Positions 42,978-55,091 of a DNA stretch of 64,000 nucleotides are shown piece after piece. This DNA is from Rutstroemia sp. NJR-2017a BVV2 (taxonomy: Eukaryota > Ascomycota > Leotiomycetes > Helotiales > Rutstroemiaceae): assembly GCA_002946415.1 (NCBI GenBank), contig NJPS01000031.1:682001-746000 (forward strand), written 5' to 3'. A program made the translations under genes and the position numbers. The number at the start of each line of letters is the position of its first letter. Within the stretch, counting starts at the first letter, position 1. The notes below the pieces were generated by a model that did no database searches, was not told where the DNA came from, and was given only the letters and a program-made list of their open reading frames with translations.

Positions 42978-44716
42978 ATGCCTGGCACAGTAACCGATTC
43001 AATTCGCTCCGCTAAAAGGAAGAGATCAGCTTCAGACAAAGGGTCTTCGAAACGAGCACGATCAGCGAGCAGCGAGGAAGATCCCCAGGCGCAAATTCTC
43101 CTGCTTGAAAATGAGATTTTCGAATCGAAGAAGAATTACAACAATATTGCAAGACTAATTGGCATCTCACGAGATGGATCTGAGGGTCCTGATGCTTCTA
43201 TACTTGCTGCAATTTCACTATGTCGAGTCTTCACCAAATTGATCATTTCTGGAGCTTTGCAGAAAACAAAAGAGAATTCGGAGAAGGAAATCGTTGTTAT
43301 TCGGTGGCTGAAGGAGAGATATTCAGAATACAAAACTGTATTGGTCGAGATGCTCGGGCAGGAGGATACTGCTTCGACCGCATTGACCCTTTGCATGAGG
43401 ATGTTAAAGGTTGAGGGGCAGCATCTGCGGACCGGTCAGGATTACAGCTTTCCCACAGCATTCCTCACGGATATGGTTCAGGCATTGACACGGCCTGAGA
43501 GTGATAGTGGCGCAAGAAAAGAATTTAGTGAGAAGTTTGTTGAAGAATACGACGACATTCGATACTTCACACAGGGTGCTATCCAGTATGTGGTTATTCT
43601 TGCTCTTGCACTGGAGCTGTCAATTGCTGACTTTGTAGAAAAATTCTGGGGGGTGCAGATTCTAGACCCATGAATGAGGACTCCTTCAATAGCGTCTATG
43701 AAATTCTTACCTCCATCGCGTCGGTCCCGGAATCCAAGGAAGAACTCGAGGACTTTTATGTACCAGGACCGAAGCAGAAGAATCATGCTTTGTATTCCCT
43801 CACCCAACACAAGAAGCGCGCGCAAGAAGCATGGTTGGCGGTGATGAAGATGGGCATGGACAAAGATAGGAGAAAAATGGTTTTAGCGAAAATCACCGAC
43901 TGCATTGCGCCCTGGTTCATACAACCCGAATTACTGATGGATTTCTTGACGGACTCGTACAACTCTGGGGGTTCGACTTCTTTATTAGCACTCTCCGGTG
44001 TCTTCTATCTAATACGGGAGAAGAATCTGGACTATCCATCCTTCTACAGAAAACTTTATTCTCTTCTGGATTCAGGTCTACTCCATTCTAAGCACCGTTC
44101 GAGGTTCTTCCGTCTACTAGACACTTTTCTCTCGTCAACCCATTTACCCGTCGTACTGGTCGCAAGCTTTCTGAAGAGACTGTCTCGTCTATCTTTACAT
44201 GCACCTCCATCAGGAGTCGTTGCGGTGGTACCGTGGATTTACAACCTGCTTAAGAAGCATCCACAATGTCTATTTATGATTCACCGAGAAACAAGGGGAG
44301 AAGAAGCGAAAAAACTATTGGAAGAAGAGGGGCTAGCCGATCCGTTCTCCATGGACGAAGAAGACCCCATGTTGACCAATGCTATTGACAGTAGTTTGTG
44401 GGAAATCGTTACATTGCAATCGCATTACCATCCAAATGTTGCAACGCTTGCCAAGATCATTTCGGAGCAGTTCACAAAGCATGCATACAACTTAGAGGAC
44501 TTTCTGGATCATTCTTATAGCAGTGTAAGTTATTATCTTCAGGTTTTTCTGCATTATACTGACAGGAACGGATAGATGCTCGAAGCAGAGCTATCAAAGG
44601 ATGTGAAGAAAATACCAGTGGTTGAGTATGAAATTCCCAAGAAAATCTTCATGAAGCATGAAGCAGATTCCGGATTGGAAGATTCTCTACTAGTGAAGTT
44701 GTGGACCTTCAAGTAG
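42978..44716 (+). CDS. NOC4: Nucleolar complex protein 4 (Noc4/Utp19)
   Basis: Exons 42978-43585, 43639-44524 and 44576-44716 give 544 aa. The N-terminus is basic (AKRKRSASDKGSSKRARS), a likely nucleolar targeting sequence. A helical-repeat region follows, then the CBF/Noc domain in the C-terminal half: FLTDSYNSGGSTSLLALSG, VFYLIREKNLDYPSFYRKLY, HRSRFFRLLDTFLSSTHLP and VASFLKRLSRLSLHAPPSG, all typical of Noc4. Noc4 with Nop14 promotes assembly and export of the 40S precursor. The first intron (43586-43638) must be removed: reading through gives a stop at 43671-43673. Its GCTGAC branch and TAG acceptor are good. Length agrees with yeast (552 aa). Confidence 0.95.
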
Positions 44717-45527
44717 AATAATGATTAATGCCTTCGCATGTTGTGCTACGCTGGAAGATATCGTGAATATTGGCATATATAATGCAATTACTGGTTGCAA
44801 ATTAATGGTGGAGAACAATTAAGGGGGAGGCCAATCTCTAAATATTCTGCCGTTGCACATGCGACAACGCCTCATGATGAACCCCTCACTAGGGAAACAC
44901 AGTGTAGTCAAGCTGGCCGATCTCCCTTCTAGACTCTGTCCGTCCAATTGCAATATCTTGGGCCAGGACCATAAAAGGACATAGGAGTACTACTCTCCTC
45001 GGTCTTCCTGCTGAGCACCCAGCTAGGTACCCCAACCAGCTAGTGTTTCCTGTACAGCGAGGCCTGGTTCCTTTCCTCAAGACTCAATGCCGTCCATTAT
45101 ATCGGACTTCGAGGAGTATCATTTGAAGATAGCACTGTAGTAGAATATAAGGAATTTGAGATGGCGGTGATCCAGTACAAATTTGTAGAATTTTAACGTT
45201 TCTGGTTATCGTGCAGCGTCCAGATGCCCGCGCCCAACAACATACTGCGCCCGCTTTTTACGCATCACACCTCCAAACTATAAGATCTGCGGCAGCGACA
45301 ATTTGCGAATCTCAGCAAAAGAAAAATAAGCCTTGCATCCCTCGTAATTGACACAGTAATGGCAGTCATCCTTGGCAGTCTGCGCGGATCAAAAGCCACA
45401 CTGCATATTCACTGAGTGGCGACACAATTTATTATCCACAAGGCTACAAGCTGAAGGTGCAGCTCCTTACTGAATCGACCCCGAACACAACATTCGCAAT
45501 ACTTGATTACTGGAATGATATGACAAC
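44717..45527. other. Intergenic region (0.8 kb)
   Basis: 3' flank of NOC4 and promoter of the Sel1-repeat gene. No supported coding or RNA gene. Confidence 0.5.
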
Positions 45528-48258
45528 ATGCCTCTGCTCGACTTGCTAAAGAAGAAGGATAAGGTCGCAGGACATGATTTGCAGTCTCCACGCGCCGATC
45601 CAGAAGGCGGTCCAGTTTTCACGTTCATGAGAAGTGTAAGGCAATAAGCTCCATTATATACCTCACCTCCAAGCATTTCTAACGAAACACAAGGACACGC
45701 ATACACAAGAAGTGATTTCCCCTCCCAGCTTCTCATCCTCAGAGACCGATCCTCCCTTTGCCAAACGTTCTAGCCACGAAAATCGCGCAACTCGTCTGTT
45801 TAGAGGACGGCCGAGGAGCAATTCCGGAGAATCTGGAGTGTCTGGAGCTTCCGGCGCATCGTCCTCCCCATCTCACTCTAGCAATACATCGGCCCCGAAA
45901 CCGCCACATGGCACCAGAAAAATATCTGAGCGATTTGGTTTGCGGAAACACGAAGCAGGATCGTCGCATGTTCCCAGCGATCTACCAGAAATTACGGTCG
46001 AGGCAGCGGCGGAGGACAAAGCTCGCGCCGAGGTACAATGGGAAAAGAGAGCTACGATACTGGCACAGCAGAATGAGAGATCAATAAATAGACCAGGTTC
46101 ATCATATGGCTCATCCAATAATGGAGCTTCGGGGGGGGCGCGCAATGGAGTCGTTGCAAGCAGGAATACGGACGAAGATCTTCAAGAAGGCATTCGGCTT
46201 CATGAATCTGGTCAATTCGAGGAGGCAACAAAGATCTTCGCCAGACTGGCAGATCCCAATGGAGATAATCATGCTCTTTCCCAAATTCTATACGTAAGTC
46301 CGCCAACATCCAGCTCCATATCAACCTGGCCACACTCAAGGCCGGGAAGTCCCAGCCATCAGGGTCTCCCGAAATCATCATCAGACGTCGTTCCTTGTTT
46401 GCCAGCAGTGATCTTCTGTTCACTATTTCCTGTTCCAGCTGCTGACCATGTCTACAGGGTTTGGCTTTGAGGTACGTCAAGATGGCCCCTTATGCGGCCT
46501 GCATCACACCGTCTGGTCGAGAGAACGAGGACAGTCGTTCCCGTGTCAATTGACCTTTTCTAATCAATGTATAGGCATGGTTGGGGTTGTCAAGCAAATC
46601 CAGCTGAAGCCGTCACCTACCTCTCGGCAGCCGCATCAAATGCGGCAGCAAGTACGTATTTTCCCTGCATTTTCCAGTACCTCTCATCCACACCTACTTC
46701 GTGACAATGCCCCCTTATTGGTAAAGTGCTGACTTCGTGGCCAAGTCGAGGAGCTGGTACTTCGAACCGGAAGCATGAAGGGAGGCCCTGCCAAAGGGGA
46801 GTTGGTTATTGCGATTTTCGAGTTGGCGAACTGCTTCAGAAATGGTGAGCATCCGTCTCTGAGTTGTCCCCTTGTTCCTGGCATCGTTCTGCCACGACTA
46901 CAAACCTTATCCCCATGAACCCTCTACAGCCGTACTATACCCTTTAGCACGTCGAGATATGGATTGCCTAATAGAGTAATACTGACTTTGGAATATCTCC
47001 AGGCTGGGGAGTAGAAAAAGACCCAGTAGCGGCCGTGAAAGTAAGTGGGACCTGGACCTGGACCATTGGGTCGGGGGAAAGCCTGCATGCGATTACTGAC
47101 GTTGCCGTAGTATTATCAGACAGCTGCAGAGCTTGGTGATACAGGTATGCACCATCTTTACGCCTAACTCAATGGTTGAACCATTCGCTCACTATATTGC
47201 AGATAGTATGAATGAGGTGAGCCTACGAGAATTGACCTCGCAAATTGAGGTTACATGATTGAAACTTTCAATCGAGGATTGATGCCGGACTACAAGTCTC
47301 GTTCTACGAAGATCTGATCTAGACAAACTGACTCTTATGCGTCGCAGGTTGCATGGTGTTTCCTACATGGGTTCGGTAAGTTTGCTCGCATCTTTCTATC
47401 ATTCCCGTTCCCAAGGAACTCGTAATTATTCGCAATTGCCTGATCTAAAAAACCATGCTAACCACTCTCACGTCCGCCTCGTAGGTTGCAAAAAAGACAA
47501 AGTAAGTCAACCCAATCATCACCCCCAAACCCCAAACATCCGAGTTCACCAGCCTCGGTGGTTCTACTGTGGCTTGCGCATGTCCCATTTCACACCTGCA
47601 TCTTGGGCAGCAACGGGGCCATCCTCCCTCCTTGTCCTACATGCTACCTGCATCTGCATGTATGCTGAACCGAAATTTTCTCTCCATTTCCCCACCCGCA
47701 AACGATTCGTGACCAGTCATGAAAGATGAGGCTCATGTTTTTATTTTCTTCTCTTTTTTGCAGTACCGAGCAGCGCAATATCTTCGCAGAGCCGAAAATG
47801 CAGGTTCGAAAACATTAGGCAATTCTTGGTGAGTGCTTCTATCTCTTTATTTTTTCTTCATCCTTTTCCCATTTTATCCGTTAGATTTCTCGATTACCTT
47901 CCTCTTTTGGCAAGATTCCTTGAGAGCATGACCTCTTCTACCCGTCTCCTTCTGACCTGACATGACCTGGCCTCGTTAATGGCCTTTGTACTTTCGTATT
48001 TTTTTTGGGCAATATTTCGCGGTAGTCCCGTCTCGAGGTGGGGGTTACCAGAATTCAGTTGCATCGACGGACGCAAAATCGTTGGTTGTCGTTGCTCCTT
48101 CGGCAATGTCGGTTCGGTCCTTAACCGACTAAGCAAGACTCCCTTGTTACATTCAACTTTCTACCTTTGAGGAACTTGTTTATGTTTTTGTTTTGGCTCA
48201 TACTTATTCGTTCTCCCATCTATACAGGATTTGGAAGGAAAAATACAATCCCAAATAA
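45528..48258 (+). CDS. Sel1-repeat protein, Nif1/Dsf2-like, with micro-exons
   Basis: Twelve exons: 45528-45635, 45694-46293, 46458-46471, 46575-46651, 46746-46844, 47003-47040, 47111-47144, 47203-47216, 47348-47375, 47485-47501, 47764-47828, 48228-48258; 374 aa. The N-terminus MPLLDLLKKKDK and FTFMRSDTHTQEVI are conserved in fungal relatives. A Ser-rich disordered stretch follows. From about 220, Sel1/TPR-like repeats run: LQEGIRLHESGQFEEATKIF, YGLALRHGWGC, NPAEAVTYLSAAAS, GWGVEKDPVAAVKYYQTAAELGD and GFGCKKDKYRAAQYLRRAE. It ends LGNSWIWKEKYNPK. Homologues include fission yeast Nif1, which interacts with the mitotic kinase Nim1/Cdr1, and budding yeast Dsf2; a signalling scaffold role is inferred. 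Three exons are 14, 14 and 17 nt; introns grow to 262 and 399 nt at the 3' end. Every junction restores the repeat consensus. Confidence 0.85.
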
Positions 48259-49042
48259 ATCGTTTGGATCCAAGGGGGAGTTGAGTTTTTCTGGAAAGAG
48301 AGAAATAAACGGTTAGTAGGAGCACTACTTTTGCACTAGTTGGGGTCCCTTATTTTTTCCTAACTTAGTAATCGTGTCTGCTTTAAGCTGGGGGAGTTGT
48401 CTCAGATGGGAAAGAAAAAAACATATGGGTTACGGCGGATAGCATGGAGGGGGGATAGGTGGTTCAGGTGTCTCGGAGTTCTTACTTACTATAGCTGGTA
48501 TGAGGGGGATGGATAAGATACTACGATGTTGTAATTTTCTCTCTTTTTCGATCCAATGCGACGAACTACTATAACTGCTTTGTTTTATTACTCTATCCTA
48601 TTCGAGTCCAGTGCTTAGGCTTCATACTCTTCATGACTGCGTGCTAGATATTCCATGCTATTTTATTATTCGCATAAGGTTCCCGAGTCAGTATTTCGGG
48701 GTTTATTGGGCTGGCTCTTGGGGCTGCGGCGGATAATTCTGGGAATTCCATTCCCCAAAAGCCATGAATTAAAATACCTCGGGGTTCGCGCGCCAGCGCC
48801 AGCGCTCGTGGTCTGATATGATATTGTATTATATGAAACACTTACGAGGCGGGATATTCTCGGTCGCGAGTCGAGTCGTCGCAATCATATGGGAAGGGAA
48901 GTTTATCCCTCTCACCTGATTTGCTTGGAGAAGCAGATCACGACACTTGTGATTTGTTCGAAAGCCTGACTTACTTGGGGTCTTTGGGGGTGGCTGGGCT
49001 GGGCTTGGCGATAGAGCTATCACGTTCTACTACGCGTGCGAG

Positions 49043-49060
49043 GCGTGCGTGCGTGCGTGC
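49043..49060. repeat. GCGT tetranucleotide repeat
   Basis: Four to five copies of gcgt followed by gc. Confidence 0.8.
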
Positions 49061-49846
49061 TGATATTCTGCTGAGATGTGGCACAGTACAGTAGCTGTAC
49101 CATAGTAGCGGGGCGAGGGAAGGCTACTTGCGGATAACTGTATTGGGGGGGGGGTTGACTCTTTGTGTGACTTTGGGCGTTTGATGCTGCTGTTGCTTGG
49201 TATTTTACTTCTTGTTAGTATAGTAGAGTTGAGTGGTGTGTGGTGAAATTTCTGATTCGTTACTTTTTCCCTTCTGATATTTTGCGTCTTAGTTCCTGTA
49301 TGTCTGTATGTACTACGAGTAATACTTTACTTATACCCATCACTACTGTATCCCCATGATTTCCTAGAGTAGCGGACCAGGCCCAGGCCAGAGCAGACTA
49401 GTACCTACCTACCCTTCCTCCCTCACTCCGTCCGGTACGGCACGGAGTCGGGAGCTTACCATACAAGCCAGCCAGCCAGCTACCCAGCCACCCTTCCCCT
49501 CCTCGGCCCGGACCCGATATACTTTCTCTTGCCGCCGTCTATCTATCATCCTGTACTCCCTTTGGTTCTTTTCGTACGAGCTGAAAACATAAAGTGATGG
49601 ATGGCTGGGCCTTGACCGGTCGCTTTCTTCCTTCGCGTTGAGATTGGGATCCTGATCCTGATTCGCTGCGCTGGGTTGGGTTGGGTTCTTGGGAGAGGAG
49701 GAAGGGGGGAAGGGGGCTTGCTTGTGTATGTTTGTAGTCAGTCAGTTAGTTAGGCATTCAGTCAATTGAGTTCATTGGGTTCGTTCGTTCATTTGCATAG
49801 CCATCTATTTTCCCTCGTTGCCTTCCTTCGTGTCGTTCCTTCCAGA

Positions 49847-49866
49847 TAGTTAGTTAGTTAGTTAGT
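49847..49866. repeat. TAGT tetranucleotide repeat
   Basis: Five copies of tagt; a degenerate cagt/tagt tract also lies at 49737-49752. Confidence 0.8.
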
Positions 49867-50229
49867 CAGTCCATCCCCTCACTCGCCCGGTGGCTTTGCC
49901 ATCGACGCTTTCCGCGGCGCAGAACAAAGACTGAGGCTGAGGTTTTCATTTTTTTGATATCGCCTGTGAGTGGTTATATCTTGACGTGAAAAACGGGCTT
50001 GTCATATATGTACCTCAACGGCGCAGTTAATTCCGGGGAGAGAGGAAGTGCTCTTTAAAAATAACGGGCGTATCGGAATTGTGTATATTTTGATGTACTT
50101 GGGTGGTTTGATTTAGTTCTTACTTGTTTGTATTTTGGTACTTCTGTTTACCAGAAATATCTATATCTATCTACCTAGCTATTTTCTTACAGAGTATTGC
50201 ATGTACAATTAACTCAAGCACACTTTTAG

Positions 50230-50264
50230 CTTAACTTAACTTAACTTAACTTAACTTAACTTAA
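50230..50264. repeat. (CTTAA)7 pentanucleotide repeat
   Basis: Seven perfect copies of cttaa, ending in cttctt. Not a telomere motif. Confidence 0.95.
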
Positions 50265-50821
50265 CTTCTTATCCTACATATCCACGATTTAGTTACGAAT
50301 TATAAGTAGGTTGGCTGGACATGTGTCCGGATACCGGAATGGGAAATAAGGGAGATACGGAAGGGGTATTTTTCTAAGTCGCTATGTTCTGTTCTGCGGA
50401 GGAAGGAGTTGTCTCCTAGGGATGAGGTGCTGGGGGTGTGGGTTTGATGTATGGAGGGTGCGGTGCATATGTGGTGTGGTATGGGAAAGAGATGATGCGA
50501 CGACGGCGTTGAATGTGTATGTAGGGGGATGGAGATGGAGATTTTTGGTTGAGGTACTTTGTGTGTGTCTAGATGTATGTATGTATGTGTATGTATGCAA
50601 CGCGGGAAGGTAGGCAGAGAAGGGGTTTGCAGTGCAATACAACTCAACCACAGCAGTAGCATATAGGACGGTACTTGACGTTACTTTAGTGTATGTACAT
50701 GCAAGTATACATTGTCCAAGTCAACGTACCTTCCCAGTGCCATATCTAGGTAGGCGCAGTAATAGCGTCTTGTCCTAAGCATGGAAGACTGACAATGCCA
50801 TTCCACAGATACGCATGTATG

Positions 50822-50845
50822 GTGTGTGTGTGTGTGTGTGTGTGT
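50822..50845. repeat. (GT)12 microsatellite
   Basis: 24 bp of uninterrupted GT. Confidence 0.95.
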
Positions 50846-51266
50846 ATACTATATCCCGTCTTCTATACAGCAGACGATGCGCTGCGCTGCGATGCGATGC
50901 GATATCAAGGTTCCTACATCTACTATAAGTCTATAACGTTTAAAGTAACTTACCTTAGCCATGAGCAGTGCAGCCCTCACCGCCTGCAACGAACAGTTCT
51001 CGAAGCATTCGAAACCTCCCCTTCTTCATACGCATACGCATACATATCCGCGTCCTACAGCATATCTCCACCACCTGCATAATCAGCAGCAGAAAATGCA
51101 TGCGTCAAGCAGAAAAAACCTATGATGTACATACATACCACAGCGGTGAGCAACTACACTGACTCGAGGACGTTGCCGGAGTAGATGCATAAGGTAAACG
51201 AATCCTGGGGGGGAGGAGAAAATTTTCGGGTGGGGGCCGTGGTGATGACGATGTACATGCGCTGCT

Positions 51267-51287
51267 ATGCGATGCGATGCGATGCGA
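51267..51287. repeat. ATGCG pentanucleotide repeat
   Basis: Four copies of atgcg; a related gctgc/gatgc tract lies at about 50876-50902, suggesting local duplication of the same motif. Confidence 0.85.
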
Positions 51288-51355
51288 GGTCATGTTGAGG
51301 GGAATAGGTATAGTAAGTATACAAGGGAAAGATGAGGTAAGGGTCTTGTTTCTCT

Positions 51356-51385
51356 GTACTGTACTGTACTGTACTATACTGTACT
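51356..51385. repeat. GTACT pentanucleotide repeat
   Basis: Six units, five exact gtact and one atact. Confidence 0.9.
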
Positions 51386-53175
51386 CAGTGTACTATCTTC
51401 TTCATCCAGCCAAGTGGAGCACAGAAGGGAGTATCCGAACCCATCCACCCACCTAACCATCTTCTTCGTACTGTACATACACACACACATTAGCCCCGAT
51501 GACGATGACGTTCCCCCTCTAAAGCTGCACGCCTCCAAGCTGAAACACAGCGCAAAGATGAAACGAAACTAGCAGGTAACACGTATACGGGGGTAAGAAA
51601 AATGGAGTACAAGCAAGTACTGCGTTTCATCTTTTGGAGGGGTATCGGGGATGATTGGATGACGGAGGTTTGTGGGAGTGGAGTTGGGATGAAAAAGACG
51701 TTGTGTTTGTTGGTGGGACGGGATTGGTTGAATTGCGGGGGAAATATGATGGTTGGTGCTTGGGGAGAGGGTTTTGTGGGGAGCTGGAGGGGTTTGTGTG
51801 GTGAAGGGAAACAAAGCGAGGATTGGGTGAAGGATATGCTTGGTTGGTGGGAGAGAAGGGAACGAACGGAAGGGGAAGGGGAGGAGTGATGGAAACGATC
51901 GTGAGATGGGCAAACATTCGAGGAAAAGTGAAGGAAACATGAAGGATATTACACTATGTCATACGAAAAAGACAAATCCCATGACAGTGAGTAATTCGTA
52001 AGAGGTCATGTCACATCCTCCTCACACCCTCCTCAGAGTCATTGTTAGTATCATAGAAATCACGTCACATGGAGTCATTGCTGCAAAGGGAACGGAAGTT
52101 TGATCATGAAAACATCATGTTTCTTTTGTTTTTCTTGTATTCTTTTCCTGTTTGTTTCTTGTCAAAGGTTGAAGTTAATTAAATACATAGTATCCTCCCA
52201 ATAACCACATCCAAATCCATTGACAATTAAGAAAAAGGAACTAAATACAAAAGGCCAAAAGAAGCAACCCGAAAAAGAAAAACAATCCGCCGTGTCAAAA
52301 CCCAATTGACAATTGAAATCCGAGAAGAGGTATTTGGATAGAAAAACCCCGATTGTGAGACGATCGGGCCGGTGTGGGTGCTTCGTTTCGAATTCATGAT
52401 ATGCTACCGTGAGGTAGAAACATCTTCTTGTCATGATTCATTTCTATCATGAGTGAGAAGAGTAGACTTCATAAAACTGTAAATGCGTGTATGTAGGAAT
52501 CATCGATCGTGTGTAGATGTGAACGCTCCGTGTGAACAAACTTGGAGGGGTATTTGCGTGTAAAAATTGCGTGTGATAGAGTGTATCTTTTTAAAGTCGT
52601 AGTATTGTAATGGTCATGAAATGGTTCGTGATAACGTTGTCGTAATGATGATATAAGTAAAAGGAAATGGTTGCTAGCCATAGCGTGGTGTGTAAGGGTA
52701 TGTAACCCATCCCTTCCGATCCGTCCAGTCCAAGAGAATCCAAAATCCCTCCATTAAGCCGTCCAAAATATACAATGTGTATTCCCCTGTCCAGCTGCGA
52801 GCTGATGTTCGTCTTATGACTGGCGAAAAGTAATAATGAAAATAAGAAAACCCTCAAGTTTGATGACCCGTCGCTAACTATGATCGATGATGATGCAAAA
52901 TAGGAAATAGACATAACCAATTTGTTAAACCATTGCCGTAAACCATAAAGCCATTAATGAAAATCCAAAAGCAACAAAATTCAAACGCTCGCTATTTCGC
53001 TCCAAGACAAATAGAAATTAGAAATCTCCAAGAAGAAAAAAACAAGAAGCTGCGTGAGCAACAAATTCTCTGATCGCAATGAAGCCGTAAATCATGGAAA
53101 GCCGTAAAGATAAAACCCGCGGTGAAAGATGTTATCGAAGTAGAGTAGTTTTTGACAAATTTTGGTTGAGCTAAT

Positions 53176-55091
53176 TTAAGCCACTGATGAATCGCACTCA
53201 TCTTGACCGTTCCTGGAATTGCATTCCTCGACAAGTTTGGCGAACCTCCTCACTACTTCACTTGGAACTTGGTCCCAGAGTAATGAGCGAGTGTAAACTT
53301 CTGCGGCCGACTTCTTGGAATTTAATCGCATAGCTGCGAGTGATTCACCAAGATTCTTTCGTCCTTGAGAAGTTGATCGAGTCGCGGGCGCATTTTCGAG
53401 GAACTCAGAAGACGTCAAGCCATTGTATTGTGCAGCAGACAATGAGAAGACTTGCTCGTTGTTCTGTTCTTCGGTGGGTTGCGACAGAGAGTTGGCGAGA
53501 TCTCCAAGAGCGGAAGATACGACACCAGTCATTGCGTTACCACCGATAGAAGGGTTTTGAGCAGTTGACCAGGAACCAGATGGCATAGGAGCGAGTGCGT
53601 TGGTGACATCCGAGATACCAGAAGCAGAGTGTTGGATGCCAGCATCCTTGAAAACATCCTCAAGGAGAGATGCGGAAGCGGCACGAACATCATCTGGCAT
53701 TGTTGGAATGCTTGGGGAAGTACCCTTTGAGGCGACGAAGGCACCAACAAGGAGCAACATCAAGAGCAAGCCTTGGGCAGCTGGCTTCTCGGGCTCACTA
53801 AGAAGGGAAGTCTCGACCTTCTTGGCGGGAACCAAAGAGTTCTCAACCTTAACTTCGGACTCAATAGAGAAGTCGTTAAGGAATGAAATGTTATCCCAGT
53901 TGCCGTCCATGTTCAGACCGTCCATGTCGGAATAGTCAGCAGAGAAGCCAGTCGAGCTGGGTACAGTCGACATAGCGGTGCTCTCCATCTTCTGCATGTG
54001 GTCGGTGAGGACGCTGACTTTCTTGCGGAGGTCTCCGGTTTCGAGGGTGTGTGTTCGCACCATCTCCTCCTTCTCCATCTGCAAAGCCTCGATGTACTGT
54101 TGGTAGTGTTGCTCTTTACGAGCAAACTCATCCAAAGCAAGTTTCGCTTCAGCCAAGTCCTCCTCGAGATCGTTGATCAAAGCAGTGTAGTGCTTCTTCT
54201 CATCTTCGAGACGCTCAGTGTGTTGCTTCTTGCGCTGGCGGGAGTCGAGCCTGGAACAATGTTAGTGATGATCGTTGATCATGTGAAGCAATTGAGAACT
54301 TACGCAGCTTGTCTGTTTCTCAACAATCGCTTTTGTTGCTTGAGCTCCTTGATCTCCTGCTCGTCGGTTGATTGAGCGATGAGCTGATCGATGTTGGTGA
54401 GGTTTCTCTCAGCTGGGATGTCGAAGCGAGCATTCTTCTTTCGGATACCATCACCTCTTCTGGTCATCTCGGGGTGCGATCGCAGTGTCGGGCTATGTGG
54501 TCGCATGCGTTTCGGCATGCGGTGGTCCATAGCGTCGGTCACGGCCCAATCCTTTTGTGGAGATGGATGGCTTGAACCGTTGTTTGCGTTTGCGGAGAAG
54601 ATGGGTAGTTGATGGTTGCCAGGGTTGGTGAATGGAGTCTGAACTGGTCGTTGGAAGATAGGAACGTTGACCTCGAAGTCAGATGGAAGTCCGTCGTGAC
54701 CTTGCATAGGTGTGCTCATACCCGAACTGTTTCCCATACTCCATCCGTGACTTGAATGACCGTAGGTGGAGTTCTGGGCAGCGTCCATACGCATGAAGGG
54801 GTTGTTGCTGTTGTGCTCGACGAAAGGATTGTTGGAAGCCATTGGTTGCATGTCAACGTGTGGTTGCCATTCGTCACCCTTGGGCGAAAACAAGGTCGAA
54901 GATACTGCGAAGGATTCCCGTCTGCTGTTGCCCATGGGAGGGGACATCTCTAAGCCGGAATCTAAAGCAGAGTGGTCGAGAATGTTCTCATCAAGGATGC
55001 TTCCTTCTTCCTCCTCGAAGTAGTTGTGAGTTTGGGTGTCGAGCGATAACGACGACTGTCGGTAGTAGTTGTGCATTGAGTAGGCAGCCAT
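53176..55091 (-). CDS. bZIP transcription factor with C-terminal hydrophobic segment
   Basis: Two exons, 55091-54304 and 54250-53176, with a 53-nt intron, give 620 aa. The N-terminal 240 residues are Ser/Asn/Pro-rich (activation-type). The basic region at about 252-275 reads KRLLRNRQAALDSRQRKKQH and fits N-x2-A-A-x2-S-R exactly; the intron splits the Ala-Ala pair. The leucine zipper/coiled coil follows (LEDEKKHYTALINDLEEDLAEAK and on to about 345). A hydrophobic run GLLLMLLLVGAFVAS occurs at about 421-435, flanked by EKPAAQ and KGTSP. The rest is Ser/Ala-rich with a conserved-looking acidic end. The hydrophobic run could anchor the factor in a membrane, as in ATF6-type bZIPs, or be a buried helix. 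I do not assign a name. An 8.9-kb gene-free stretch lies upstream. Confidence 0.9.

Larger units (their letters stand above)
48259..53175. other. Gene-poor region (4.9 kb) with many short tandem repeats
   Basis: Lies between two convergent genes, so it should contain mainly 3' flanks, yet it is nearly 5 kb. No coding region, tRNA or transposon could be supported. It has several unrelated microsatellites (listed separately) and tracts such as gggttgggttggg at 49672-49687. Confidence 0.5.

Noticed and set aside
43586..43673. Apparent premature stop in NOC4
   Set aside because: A 53-nt intron with GCTGAC branch and TAG acceptor removes the region and restores the conserved frame, so the gene is intact.
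50230..50264. CTTAA array as a possible telomere-like repeat
   Set aside because: Fungal telomeres are normally TTAGGG or close variants; this is an ordinary internal microsatellite.
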